Shown here: piece after piece, positions 36,529 to 48,801 of the stretch
Position numbering within the stretch: the stretch's first letter is position 1
How the letters are laid out: the number at the start of each line of letters is the position of its first letter
NCBI GenBank assembly: GCA_030248225.1
Contig: JASANE010012196.1
Location: 1-64,000, forward strand
Origin: Trileptium ribeirensis
Lineage: Eukaryota; Nematoda; Enoplea; Enoplida; Thoracostomopsidae
Length of the DNA: 64,000 nucleotides
Direction of reading: 5' to 3'
Notes under the pieces: generated by a model
What the model saw: only the letters and a program-made list of their open reading frames with translations
What the model was told of the DNA's origin: nothing
Database searches by the model: none
Made by a program: the position numbers and the translations under genes

Positions 36529-38190
36529 GAAACTACATCTTCTCGCCACCAGTTCCCTATATTTAGTAAGTTAGCCACAAGGAGTCCTTCCGACATTCAA
36601 GCCTCCAACGTTTACGACATCAGAGACACTTAAACTTGTGTGACACATAGTATTCAGGAACTACATCTTCTCGCCACCAGTTCCCTATATTTGGTAAGTT
36701 AGCCACAAGGACTCCTTCCGACATTCAAGCCTCCAACGTTTACGACATCAGAGACACTTAAACTTTTGTGACACTTAGTATTCAGAAACTACATCTTCTC
36801 GCCGCCAGTTCCCTATATTTGGTAAGTTAGCCACAAAGAGTCCTTCCGACATTCAAGCCTCCAACGTTTACGACATCAGAGACACTTAAACTTGTGTGAC
36901 ACATAGTATTCTGAAACTACATCTTCTCGCCACCAGTTCCCTATATTTGGTAAGTTAGCCACAAGGAGTCCTTCCGACATTCAAGCCTCCAACGTTTACG
37001 ACATCAGAGACACTTAAACTTGTGTGACACATAGTATTCGGAAACTACATCTTCTCGCCACCAGTTTCCTATATTTGGTAAGTTAGCCACAAGGAGTCCT
37101 TCCGACATTCAAGCCTCCAACGTTTACGACATCAGAGACACTTAAACTTGTGTGACACATAGTATTCAGAAACTACATCTTCTCGCCACCAGTTCCCTAT
37201 ATTTGGTAAGTTAGAAACAAAGAGTCCTTCCGACATTCAAGCCTCCAACGTTTACGACATCAGAGACACTTAAACTTGTGTGACACATAGTATTCAGAAA
37301 CTACATCTTCTCGCCACCAGTTCCCTATATTTGGTAAGTTAGCCACAAGGAGTCCTTCTGACATTGAACCCTCTAACGTTTACGACATCAGAGACACTTA
37401 AACTTGTGTGACACATAGTATTCAGAAACTACATCTTCTCGCCACCAGTTCCCTATATTTGGTAAGTTAGCCACAAGGAGTCCTTCAGACATTCAAGCCT
37501 CCAACGTTTACGACATCAGAGACATTTAAACTTGTGTGACACATAGTATTCAGAAACTACATCTTCTCGCCACCAGTTCCCTATATTTGGTAAGTTAGCC
37601 ACAAAGAGTCCTTCCGACATTCAAGCCTCCAACTTTTACGACATCAGAGACACTTAAACTTGTGTGACACATAGTATTCAGAAACTACATCTTCTCGCCA
37701 CCAGTTCCCTATATTTGGTGAGTTAGTCACAAGGAGTCCTTCCGACATTCAAGCCTCCAACGTTTACGACATCAGAGACACTTAAACTGGTTGTGACACA
37801 TAGTATTCAGAAACTACATCTTCTCGCCACCAGTTCCCTATATTTGGTAAGTTAGCCACAAGGAGTCCTTCCGACATTCAAGCCTCCAACTTTTACGACA
37901 TCAGAGACACTTAAACTTGTGTGACACATAGTATTCAGAAACTACATCTTCTCGCCACCAGTTCCCTATATTTCGTAAGTTAGCCACAAGGAGTCCTTCC
38001 GACATTCAAGCCTCCAACGTTTACGACATCAGAGACACTTAAACTTGTGTGACACATAGTATTCAGAAACTACATCTTCTCGCCACCAGTTCTCTATATT
38101 TGGTAAGTGAGCCACAAGGAGTCCTTCCGACATGCAATCCTCCAACGTTTGTGACATCAGAGACACATAAACTTGTGTGACACATATCAA
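36529..38190 (+). repeat. 13-copy tandem array, 128-bp unit
   Basis: The period is 128 bp (AACTACATCT at 36531, 36659, 36787, 36915, 37043 and onward), with high identity between copies and a few substitutions. Each unit contains TATTCAG, a 36-bp block beginning AAACTACATCTTCTCGCC, then GGTAAGTTAGCC, and later CCTCCAACGTTTACGACATC. Array edges are sharp, and the last copy is the most diverged. It is a minisatellite-like array. The internal AG...GTAAGT pair could mimic a small exon. Confidence 0.95.
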
Positions 38191-38778
38191 CAAGATCGAG
38201 TGTGAGGCCTAGCTTTGTAAGTTATTATATTCCAGAGGTCTTTCGTCCCTAGGGAATGGAGGAATTGTAACAAAGGGAAGCCCTAAAAATGATAATGATA
38301 TATGGCTGTTCACCCAAGAAATCAGCTTCGTGTGTTGTACCTGACGGGACAGGCGTTTCTTTTTGGATTGCTTTGAAAAATATAGTCGCTCATTTTATAT
38401 TTGGAATTTTTAGTTTGACCAACTAACATATAATTGGGATATGTCACGAGTGCGACTGCAAAGGATTTTGTAGAAAAATCTCAAAATATTTTTGTTATGG
38501 TCAACATCTCAAAGTATTTTTGAACTGAATGCTCCGCTTCGAACGTTTGATGACAGAATTAAAACCAAAATGCCGCTTTCATCTTTTAAAAATATGTGCC
38601 AAATGCGATCAATCGAGAAATATATTTTACTTTTTAAAAATTTCATAATTTAATTGCTAAAATGTTTTAATGCGAGAAGATTTAACCGACGCTTGACATG
38701 GATAAAATGTTTAATTACTACCGAGGTAGTTGTGCAATTTTCGGTTATTGCCTACATATTATTCTGTCACATCAAGCT
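38190..38778. other. Unassigned sequence between arrays
   Basis: No gene or repeat recognised. AT-rich with short open frames only. Confidence 0.4.
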
Positions 38779-38876
38779 GGTAAATTTAATTTCGTTAGTA
38801 GTCTCAATACGATATGACAACAATTTTGGTAAATTTAATTTCGTTAGTAGTCTCAATACGATATGACAACAATTTT
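38779..38876 (+). repeat. Two-copy 49-bp tandem repeat
   Basis: GGTAAATTTAATTTCGTTAG begins at 38779 and again at 38828, followed each time by TAGTCTCAATACGATATGAC. The copies are essentially identical. Confidence 0.95.
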
Positions 38877-38950
38877 TCCTGCTTTTAATGAAAACTTTAA
38901 TATAAAACTCAGATAATAAGACTTTTCTTAGAAGTTTAATAGATTAGCTA

Positions 38951-39750
38951 CAGTGAAATTATAAACTCGCAAAATAATGGGATATAAAACCTATGTGGCT
39001 ACTGGTAGATAAAGACAGGTTTGACAGGTAGGGGGGAAAGGCTCGGATATTCAGTGAAATTATATACTCGCCAAATAATAGGATATAAAACCTATGTGGC
39101 CACTGGCAGATAAAGACAGTTTTGACAGGGAGGGGAGAAGGGCTCGGACCTTCAGTGAAATTATATACTCGCCAAATAAGGGGATATAAATCCTCTGTGG
39201 CCACTGGCAGATAAAAACAGTTTTGACATGGAGGGGGAAGGGCTCGGACCTTCAGTGAAATTATATATTCGCCATATAATGGGATATAAAACCTATGTGG
39301 CCACTGGCAGATAAAGACAGTTTTGATAGGGAGGGTGGAAGGGCTCGGACCTTCAGTGAAATTATATTATCGCCAAATAATGGGATATAAAACCTATGTG
39401 GCCACTGGCAGATAAACACAGTTTTGACATGGAGGGGGAAGGGCTCGGACCTTCAGTGAAATTATATACTCGCCAAATAATAGGATATAAAACCTATGTG
39501 GCCACTGGCAGATAAAGACAGTTTTGACAAGGGAGGAAGGGCTCGGATCTTCAGTGAAATTATATACTCGCCAAATAATGGGATATAAATCCTATGTGGC
39601 CACTGGCAGATAAACACAGTTTTGTCAGGGAGGGGGAAGGGCTCGGACCTTCAGTGAAATTATATTATCGCCAAATAATGGGATATAAAACCTATGTGGC
39701 CACTGGCAGATAAAGACAGTTTTGACAGGGAAGTGGGGAATGGCTCGGAC
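38951..39750 (+). repeat. 8-copy tandem array, about 100-bp unit
   Basis: CAGTGAAATTATA starts each copy, at about 38951, 39052, 39153, 39253, 39354, 39454, 39552 and 39652. Each unit then has CTCGCCAAATAATGGGATAT, CCTATGTGGCCACTGGCAG and a G-rich GGGAGGGGGAAGGGCTCGG. Copy length varies 98-101 bp, mostly in the G-run. Confidence 0.95.
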
Positions 39751-42669
39751 CTCAACCTATCATTGATCAACAAATTTTTTCCTGACATTCTATATTTTTT
39801 ACTCTTTACAAACTTTTGACGACCGACTTAGGAATAATGGGGTAGCCGGAGTGTGTAACCGGGCATAAAGATTTTAGCAAACGATAGCTGTAGTGGCATA
39901 AATATGATTGAGTCATTTCACAGATTATGTATTTTTATAACGGGAGCACTAAGAGGCGGCGTTTAGTGAGACGGTTACGACGCTCGGTACAGTGCATGCA
40001 TGTGTATTATCAGCCAGCTGTACAATACTGTCCTGATAAAACAGAAAGATATAAACACACTTCATCGCACACATTATATACACCTAAACCTAAACTACGC
40101 CCTTTAATCAACTTAGAAGACTCTTTTCCAACATGTGACTCGATAGTTGCTAACACATAGTCTTAAGTCTAACAAATACAGCTCATCGTAAAATCGTAAT
40201 GAAAATAGTCTTACTATTTTAGCGCATTCTATAATGTCATGTTATATCGTTTGTAAATGGGACAGTGCGACACATATATTAAGCGAACACCAATTATAAA
40301 CGTTACGAAGCGCTTAATTTATAGCACTAACTGATAACGTTATAACAAGAACTAATCTTCAACGTTGAAAACAAATATAGATGATATCTATATTTGTTTT
40401 GATGTAACAAGTGGTTTAACATTTAAGCCAACGTTTTGAACACTTGTCGCAAACTAATTTTGCTGCCCAATTGGAAATCGTGTTGACTTTTTAAATAATG
40501 TTTAGTTCGGATTTTGTCTCACTTCTAGTCCTAATCATACTATAATTTATGCTATGTGTGATTTAATATTTTTCAGTGCCGAATATTATGAACAAAATCG
40601 CTCATTAATGCATTGTATTCATAATTTATGCTCTGTGCATGCCTCCAAACATCTTGGCAACTTTATTATAGTTTTGTGACCTGAACAAAAGTTTATGGAA
40701 TAGAAACAAAAAATCAGTGCCCCGGCTTGCAGTAATCCTGACAAAAATTGTCAACCGTGGCAATTTTGCAAAAATCCGTATTTAGTGTGCAATTATGAGC
40801 ACGTAATTAGGTGTTGCAATTATGATATTGCATCTTCACACAGATAATCAATTATTGATTTTAAGATTAGTAATCATGATAATTTAAAACATTTTTATTA
40901 ATAATAAGCTGTGAAATCAGAACCTTAGCTTTTAATATAACGTGTTTTTAACATAGTGGCAACTTAGATCAAGCTGCACGGTTTGTCACCGAACCTGTGC
41001 TTTTGAATTGTTTCAATCTTCGGTTGCAAATTTTCTAACTGACAAAGTTCCTTTCCTGTCACCTGGTCCCATACACTTCTCTTGCATATGCGAAGTTCAG
41101 TCGCGATGTATACTTTACCAGTAAAATCAGCTTAAATGAATCTTCGTCAATCGCAGAATTCTGGAAGTATTTCGCACACCAACAAATTTTAAAGTTCTGT
41201 TTGTAAAGATATAAACCAGTAAAAATTATTTGAAATCCTTTCAATTTTTAGCATCACAAAATGGCCCTTTTCAAACGAATCCTGTAATACCAGAATCGGA
41301 TGAATGAATAATAAAATAATAAAACGATGCAATGGACGATCAGCAATGGTATTCAATGCAATCCAAATCGCTCCCAATACACCAAAGCTCTATTATGCAG
41401 TTGTCATTTGTCGGCCTTGCCTTTGCGAAATACAAGTTTTCAGTCTAAAAGTATCAAAACAGTATATATTCAATGCATATGTAAGCAAAGTATATGGTAC
41501 TGCTATAATTTGATTTAAATTTTCTGATAGCATATAGATTGAAGTATTTCAAAACCGAAAGTTATGTAGCAGCGCCTGAAACAATATAAACGCTACAGTT
41601 GAGCAACTGAAGTCTTGTGTTTAATACTCATTTATGCTAAATAAGTCCAGTAATCGTCATATTGTGTCGATATTTATCGCAGTGTCAGCGGAACATTGCT
41701 CTGGCTTAGCAACTTAAGCTCATAGGTCAGAAATACTAGGAATTCGATGGAATTCAGTATCGTGAACTAGTTATTTCTAATCAGTTTTGTTGAAAAATTA
41801 CTTTGAAACAATTGTTTTTATAATATACTCCAGCGTGGTGCTACTTTAAACTCGGTTGTTTGTTTGCCGCTATCTTCATTGTGTTTCAATAGTTACAAAT
41901 GTGCTACTATAACACCATCGAAAAAATAATGATATTTTTCTGATTATTTTATATTGTCATAAATTTGAAAATGAGATAATTTGAGGCACAATTTTACGTT
42001 GAAAATTTGTGTAAAGTTTATAGCTTTGTTACAGTCGTCGGCTCACACCGCCCTGTCTCTGTCGGACTATCCAGCACCAGCTTAAGTTTCACAGCACTGC
42101 ACCTTTAGTGTGATCATAATGAACTTATTTTCAAACCACGGGATTCCGCTTAAAAACTGAAAATAAACCACGGACATCTTGAAACTGTGGAAGATAAAGC
42201 AAGCAACTTTCGGTGCTTAACTCGTTAAAATGAAATTATTACTTTTGCAACAATTCCGTATAACGAGAAATTTCAATTAAATTTGACGGCGCCCAATCAC
42301 AATGTGTTTTCCAGATGCGGCTTAAGTGAGGTCAATGGAGTCACCTGTACGCAAGGTCTCGCGACTTATTTGTGACTGCTCTATTTTCCTGCTCTATATT
42401 ATAGATCGCTTTGACATACTTCTATTGAAAATATATTTGTCGGGCTGAACCTAAAACATATGAGTTTTAAGTTTAGACAGGACCGCATTCTCATTTCTAT
42501 ATTATGTCTATTGGAATTTAAAAACCTGAATTAAACCTTTTTGGCTGTGAATTTCAACAGATCTATAATGTATTAGCAAGTATATAATATATATGGTCAT
42601 CTATGTATAGGATTTTGCGTTGCAATTAATATGATACCATAGCTTTGTACCCTACGAGTTGAATAAAAA
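39751..42669. other. AT-rich sequence upstream of the candidate gene
   Basis: No array or second gene recognised. Apart from a perfect hairpin at 40368-40400, only short unsupported ORFs are present. No core promoter could be assigned to the exon at 42670. Confidence 0.4.
40368..40400. other. Perfect 15-bp inverted repeat (hairpin)
   Basis: AAAACAAATATAGAT and ATCTATATTTGTTTT are separated by GAT, giving a 33-bp perfect palindrome. It may be a short hairpin or a trace of a small element. No T-run or other terminator-like feature is attached. Confidence 0.8.
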
Positions 42670-42817
42670 ATGGATTTTGAAAAGACAATTAAACTGCTTG
42701 TTGGACTTCAACTTTTCAATATAACCCTCTTTGTGGTTCTATTTGGTCACCGTTATGTTGAAATCGAACGATATGAAGGCGAGACATCACACATTTCAGA
42801 CATACAGCGACCACCTA
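42670..42817 (+). CDS. Exon 1 of an unidentified type II membrane/secreted precursor
   Basis: ATG (preceded by AATAAAAA) opens 49 codons plus one base, and GTAAGT follows at 42818. The product starts MDFEKTIKLLVGLQLF, then a hydrophobic stretch to about residue 25 (FNITLFVVLF), then a charged segment ending near DIQRPP. This reads as a short cytoplasmic tail plus signal anchor, or as an uncleaved signal peptide. The split codon is completed exactly by the exon at 44389. There is no stop or frame break in either exon. The family is not recognised. The layout resembles type II membrane proteins whose ectodomain is released by furin, but no diagnostic domain lies in these exons. Confidence 0.6.
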
Positions 42818-43240
42818 GTAAGTAGCAAGTATTGTTTTAGCTAATGGTTTATTCTGCGAATGTACACATACTACTTTATTGTGGCTTGGGGTAAACAGGA
42901 CACTGCTATGATTTTACCAAGTAAATATGATCATGTCATGATAAATTTTTCACAGAGATATAGTTGGCAATAAAAAAAAATATGTGTGCTTGTCTTTAAA
43001 ATACTAGATTCATTAGGAACTCAGCAGAGGTACCGCTTCTATAATAAAACAGATACGGCTCGGCCGCTTTGCTGTAGAAAAACCCATCGTGTACAAGATC
43101 AGTAGTCAAGTGACACTTTATAAAACAGTTTTTATTGGAAAAGAAAAACAGTAGTAATCATTTTATATTGTCATGCACGTGCCTGCATCATATGACGGGC
43201 TCAATTTCAATATTATTTACGTATAGAAACAATAATCGGG

Positions 43241-43992
43241 TGTCAATGAGTTTAGGGAACATTAAACTGAATAGGGTCGATTTAAACACCAACGATATGT
43301 TTCTTGTTGAATTTAAGCGTTCAGACTTATACAGTGTTGTCACACAAACGATATCCTGGCAAAATCAAAATTGTGTGCTACTTTTTCAGAGTGTCAATGA
43401 GTTTAGGGAACATTAAAGTGAATAGGGTCGAGTTACACACCAACGATATGTTTCTTATTGAATTTAAGCGTTCAGACTTATACAGTGTTGTCACACAAAT
43501 GATATCCTGACAAAATCAAAATTGTTTGCTACTTTTTCAGGCTGTCAATGGGTTTAGGGAACATTAAAGTGAATAGGGTCGAGTTAAACACCAACGATAT
43601 GTTTCTTGTTGAATTTAAGCGTTCAGGCTGATACAGTGTTGTCACACAAACGATATCCTGGCAAAATCAAAATTGTGTGCTACTTTTTCAGTGTGTCAAT
43701 GAGTTTAGGGAACATTAAAGTGAATAGGGTCGAGTTACACACCAACGATATGTTTCTTGTTGAATTTAAGCGTTCAGACTTATACAGTGTTGTCACACAA
43801 ACGATATCCTGGCAAAATCAAAATTGTGTGCTACTTTTTCAGGGTGTCAATGAGTTTAGGGAACATTAAAGTGAATAGGGTCGAGTTACACACCAACGAT
43901 ATGTTTCTAGTTGAATTAAGCGTTCAGACTTATACAGTGTTGTCACACAAACGATATCCTGGCAAAATCAAAATTGTGTGCTACTTTTTCAC
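43241..43992 (+). repeat. 5-copy 151-bp tandem array inside the intron
   Basis: TGTCAATGAGTTTAGGGAAC recurs at 43241, 43392, 43543, 43694 and 43845. Each unit ends with GTGTGCTACTTTTTCAG, a strong splice-acceptor lookalike. Open frames run through one to two units because the period leaves some frames stop-free. They are repeat by-products and not separate genes. The array lies between the two exons of the candidate gene. Confidence 0.95.
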
Positions 43993-44388
43993 GCATTAGT
44001 TATAAATCGGTTGCAACTTCATTACTTCTTTTTCAATCAAAACGGCTTTACATATACCACTGTTTTAACAAAAAAAATTTTGGTTAAATATACTTTACAA
44101 GGCTTCAAATATCTTTTAAAATACTAAAAATAGTTTGCTATGCGGCAGTGAACATTATTGTAGCTTTTGGTATCCACGTGAACTATCGCACTAAGTACGT
44201 ATAACGTAAACTTAAATAACAATGGATGCATTTAACTATAGACGATCGTCGATAACTTGTATAAAATCGAAAGGCCATGGATGGATGTAAAAGCGATTAA
44301 AGAGGTATTGATAGTAAACATATCAAAATACTATAAATCACCGTATACCTAAAAATTAGTTAATAAAGCTCATAAATACGCTATTTAG

Positions 44389-44534
44389 GTGGTCCCTCTA
44401 ACCAGATAAAACGCGTCAAGCGTTCGGCTGACGAAGCTCGATATAATCCATACGGCCTACAACCTCCGCCTAAACATTACAGCTACCTTGAAGACTTGGC
44501 CACGGCTGGCCTATCTGCCGACACAACACTGAAG
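44389..44534 (+). CDS. Exon 2 of the same precursor (furin-like site)
   Basis: CTATTTAG precedes the exon. The first two bases complete the codon split at 42817, and 48 further codons end in phase 0 before GTATTC. The protein segment has QIKRVKRSADEARYNP, with a KRVKR basic cleavage motif, then a Pro/Tyr-rich stretch (PYGLQPPPKHYSY) and a small acidic helix-like part (LEDLATAGL). If the weak donor is not used, the frame continues ten codons to TAA at 44565-44567, giving a protein of about 108 residues. If it is used, further exons remain to be found. The codon usage and charge pattern are clearly unlike the surrounding DNA. Confidence 0.6.
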
Positions 44535-44567
44535 GTATTCATATTTAAGCGCAAATTGTTTTCGTAA

Positions 44568-47500
44568 ATTGTTTGGAATTTATTTTGCGAAACATGATAT
44601 TATTCTTATTTTTTATGCGAAATGATATTGAATTGAGTAAAATTCAGGCACGGAGCTAGGCTTCTTATCTTAGGGTAAAGTAAGGTAATTTGAAGAGACA
44701 AGCCAGTTTCAGGGGCCCAAAAATTTTCTATTTCTAAAATATTCCATTACTTGAAATTTAAGCAGCTTTTTTAAATGTTAAACATGCAGTTTAAGAATAT
44801 TTAACTCATATTTTTCAACTGTTTTCGGAAGAGAGCGAACACAACATAAGGGTCGTCGCGTCGATGTCTTCCCCGACACGATAAAATTCCAAATGAAGAT
44901 GCTACATGGCAACAATAAATTACGAGAGTTGAAACCATGTTCTGATATTTTGTCCAATAGGCTTGCTTATAATATCGATTTTGTTATTAGCTCTGTATTA
45001 ATTATTGTTGATAAACTGCAGGAAGTGCGATATGTAATTTTTCCAGTAGCGAATTTTCGAATCCTGTATCTAGACTTTTCTAAATAAATATTTGTTGATG
45101 CGCTGCATGCAGATATTAATTCGGCGTGCAAACTGTGATCCCATTTCAGGTTTCGGCTAAATTTTACTGCAGGTGCAATAGTTTAGGTAGACGTGTTTTG
45201 TAGATTGGCATAGATGACAGGATAAGTCATGATTCGAACATCGGTGACTAGATTTTATCAAAATGACTTTTTTATTATTATTACTCAATAACGTTACTCT
45301 GTTTTGTCATAAATAGTTCACCCTGCTGCATAGTTACAATGACTACATTAGAGCAGTTATTTACATTTCAGCAGTTTCAGTTTCATAATTTAAACACTTT
45401 AATAAATTTTATTTTTAAGCGGTTTCTTCAACGCATGCATTTAAACATTTTTATTTATATTAGTTCTATCAATCACTGGTTGGTTGCAATGGGGTTAAAG
45501 CAAGTCCAGCATGGTGCAGGCTTTACTCTTTAGAATTTGGTAAATAGATAGTCTACCAAGTTCAAGTTTCAATAGTGCTGATATGGTTTAAAATGGATTA
45601 CATACGGTGCTTTTTAATCATAATACATCGTTTCATGAGACATTAGGGAGCTATAATTGTCCAATTTTGACCGAAGCTATGCTAAACCTGCTACTGTTAT
45701 TTATAACATGATATGGCTGGTTCGATGCGATACAGTATATGCACCATTTAGAGTTGCAATTTTCACGATAAGATATCGATCTGGTAATAAGTTGCCCATA
45801 GTTTTATTTTTGATGAAAAATTGTAAAGAATTTACTGATATCATCCGTTTTAAATCGGTTCGTCCGATTTTGATTAATTTTCCACGACGTGTTACGTGTG
45901 GGTATAAATATACCGTTGACATTATTCTTTCTAAACTTTTATCGGCGTAATAAGCAAGTAAAATCTATTTATTATTCTATCATTTATCTACAATATTTTC
46001 AGCCAAAATCACGGCGAAAACGGTAAAAATTGTTCGTTTCACCATCGTACCCTTTTCACATTGAATACTTACATATTATTTTAATTAGCGCATTCCCAGA
46101 CAGAGCATCATATTAATGATATGTCCATTTTAGTGTCTTTTTGCTTTAAAGTGACATTTGAACATCTCTCTTTTCACGGTAAAGTTTGTTCGAATTTTAA
46201 TGCTACTGCCTGTTTCGTTTTTGCAGTAGTAATAGATAGTCGACTTCAAAACCGAAGAGGGTATAAAATCTGCCTTCAAAAATTTAAAATAACGAGATTT
46301 TGGTTGCACATGGTAAATTACTGGGTACGTGCAATAGCTTAACACACACAAATTTTTTCAAATTACTGGGTAAATGACTAGCACCCAGAAAATTACTGAA
46401 TTTGACAATACAAATGAAGTTATTAATTTACAGTTTCTACGTATTATTCAGAAGTGTTCTGGGAATATTTTTATCAACGTAATTTCGGTCTTATAGGTCA
46501 TCCACATTAAAACAAACTTGTGGGCGATAAAAAATTGCACGAACTCAGTGATCTCTTAGATCCAATCAAGATCTAGTAATTTTAATTCTCCGGTCAAATT
46601 TTATTTTCCTCTTTAGGTTTAAAGTGATCCATCTATTAAAGTGGATGATCTATAACACTTGAACTACTTCCAGCTAAATTTCAAACACGTTTTAAACTAT
46701 CGTTTCAAATCTATGGTGAATGTCACTATAATACACTATGTCTGGGGAATAGATTGTTTAGTTATATGATTCAGCGTTTAGCTATGCATATACGTCTATG
46801 TGGTAAGCCTATCCTTTTGATTTATCTGGAGTCCTTTTTAAGCCTTAATATGCTTTGTTTTGTTAAACATCAAAACTAAAAGATGGTCAAACATGGCATA
46901 CAAAGTTCAAACATTTTTTGCAAACTTGTATATTACTTGTTGCAAAATTCTACAATCCGTACACTAAGTGATTTTATTATCTATACAAACTATTTTGTCA
47001 AACCAACAGTGTTGTTATTGCATATAGTTGTTGGATTGCAACAAACTGGAAAAAGAAGTGAAAATAACTATCGCTATTGCTTTTGGAGGCTGAACGGTAA
47101 TTAATGTTTTACGCTTGTATTGCGGTACTGGTCTTTAGTTATGCTATGTTGGCGTCACAAGAGTTTGGGGTAATTTAGGCTATAATCTTATTATTAATAT
47201 TGTATTGCATGTTATCTGTTATAAGGCACGTCCACAAATTTTCAGTTATAATTCCAGGGCAGTGTTAACTTGGCCTAGCTGAGCCGAGTATAGCCAAAAT
47301 TTGGTTTTTACGTTTTGCAGCAACTTAGCTATGCGGCATCCCACTGGATTTCGGAATTGAGAATATCCGCTCTCGTACAGTTTTCTTGGGAAGAGTAGGG
47401 CTCTATTCTTTGTAAAGTAAGCCGCGAAAACATGAAAGGTCGATTTTCTTTTGCCCCTCTATTTCCGGGATACGCCCCACTTTCGTGAAGTGTCATTTTA

Positions 47501-48426
47501 TACCGACATAAAATTTATTCCAACCCTATTGATTTTGATGAGATTATTGCCCACACCCCACAGTTGACAACAAGGAGTGATTTTTCAAATAATTTTTGCA
47601 CAGGGAATTGATATCAAAATTACGGTAAGCTAGTATGGTAAAAGTTGTACTAGTATACAATGACTCGGTAACACTTTCCCACGAAACAATAACAAATGCA
47701 ACAGCTATAAATTAGGTTAGCGGCGGACATAGGTTCTTGTCATCAAGGCCAACAGGCGAAGTTATTTTTTCAACGCCTCGCATTTATATTTCAAATTAAA
47801 TTCTGGTATGAAAATCGTGAAAGGTCTATGATTTTGTGCGCAAAGATTGAGAAAATATAAGAGCAAGACAGCGGTATTATATACAGAAATCCTGGTATGT
47901 CAGGTATGTCATCGAGGATCGTGGCATGTAGTGGGACTATAGTTTTCTGGTGTAAGAGGATAAAGCTAATCAACAATATCCAATATACAATACCATGCTA
48001 CAGAATTGTATGCCACTTTGAGAAATTTCAGTTGTTGGTTCTGTACAACAATCTGGTGTATATAGAATCACCATTATTTTTCTTTATCGTCATTCTGCTA
48101 AATCACGGCGAGCAATTATTATCTCAATTAATTGTATACAATGCAGCGCAAATGAAGGAAAACCTAAGGTAAATTGTTGCATACTACATAGTAATTGAGA
48201 GGCACGCGTCAATGGTCATTAGAACGTTTTTTACAAAATTGTATAGTGTGAAATTTCTGTAAATTATACGTTTGAGCACGGTGATAGTAATTTCGCAGTA
48301 TTTTATTACTATGTCTGTACTATGTTAGGTTTAGAATCAATGTAAATAGCTTAAGCATGCTCGAGACATCCGAATAAAGAAATGTTTTGGCCCAATTTAC
48401 AGGAGGAATTTCTTCATCATTCTTGT
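44568..48426. other. AT-rich intron or intergenic sequence
   Basis: No convincing third exon was found. A 20-nt candidate (46003-46022) has AG before and GT after it. Longer open frames at 45657-45950 (+) and the overlapping pair at about 46121-46351 (both strands) lack recognisable features. Confidence 0.4.
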
Positions 48427-48801
48427 GACGACATCCGTTGTAGTGGCACTAGCGCCCGGGTTAGTCGTTCGACCAACTACAACTGTTGCCTTGCTACTAC
48501 AACAAGCTGACGGAACAAAAGAAGTAGCGCCACAACTGGTTGCCAGCTGAAGATTGAGACGAGAGAAGTAAGCTTCGCTGACAGGTGTAAACTGATCGTT
48601 AGCAGCTGTAGAAGGTGTAAGTCCGATATCATTACCATCACCATGGCTTGGCGTGGGTAACTGGGTCGAAACCGGCAAAACACCAGCTGATGGTAATGGT
48701 GCCGCAGGACCACGATGGTGAAGAGTTAGATGTTGCCCGGAGCTGGATTCGCTGGCACAACGCCGGCGCATAGTTTCGCTGGTCCATTGCTTATCGATTA
48801 T
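48397..48801 (-). pseudogene. Exon-like Ser/Thr/Pro/Ala-rich ORF, copy A
   Basis: On the minus strand an AATTTCAG acceptor-like site is followed by an open frame of about 134 codons (IDKQWTSETMRRRC..., then low-complexity PLPSAG, TQLPTPS, SSKATVVVGR). Homology to copy B stops at 48427, after which this copy runs into its own stop. The frame differs from B mostly at amino-acid-changing positions, suggesting no selection on the protein. No known domain. Confidence 0.4.

Noticed and set aside
36529..38190. CRISPR-like regular array
   Set aside because: The 128-bp units are contiguous near-identical repeats without variable spacers, in a eukaryotic context.
43135..43999. Repeated 68-93 codon frames with VSMSLGNIKVNRVE-like sequence
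   Set aside because: They are produced by the 151-bp intronic tandem repeat. Start and stop vary by copy and there is no domain.
45657..45950. 97-codon plus frame with a 73-codon antisense frame
   Set aside because: Neither strand shows a domain, splice context or composition shift.
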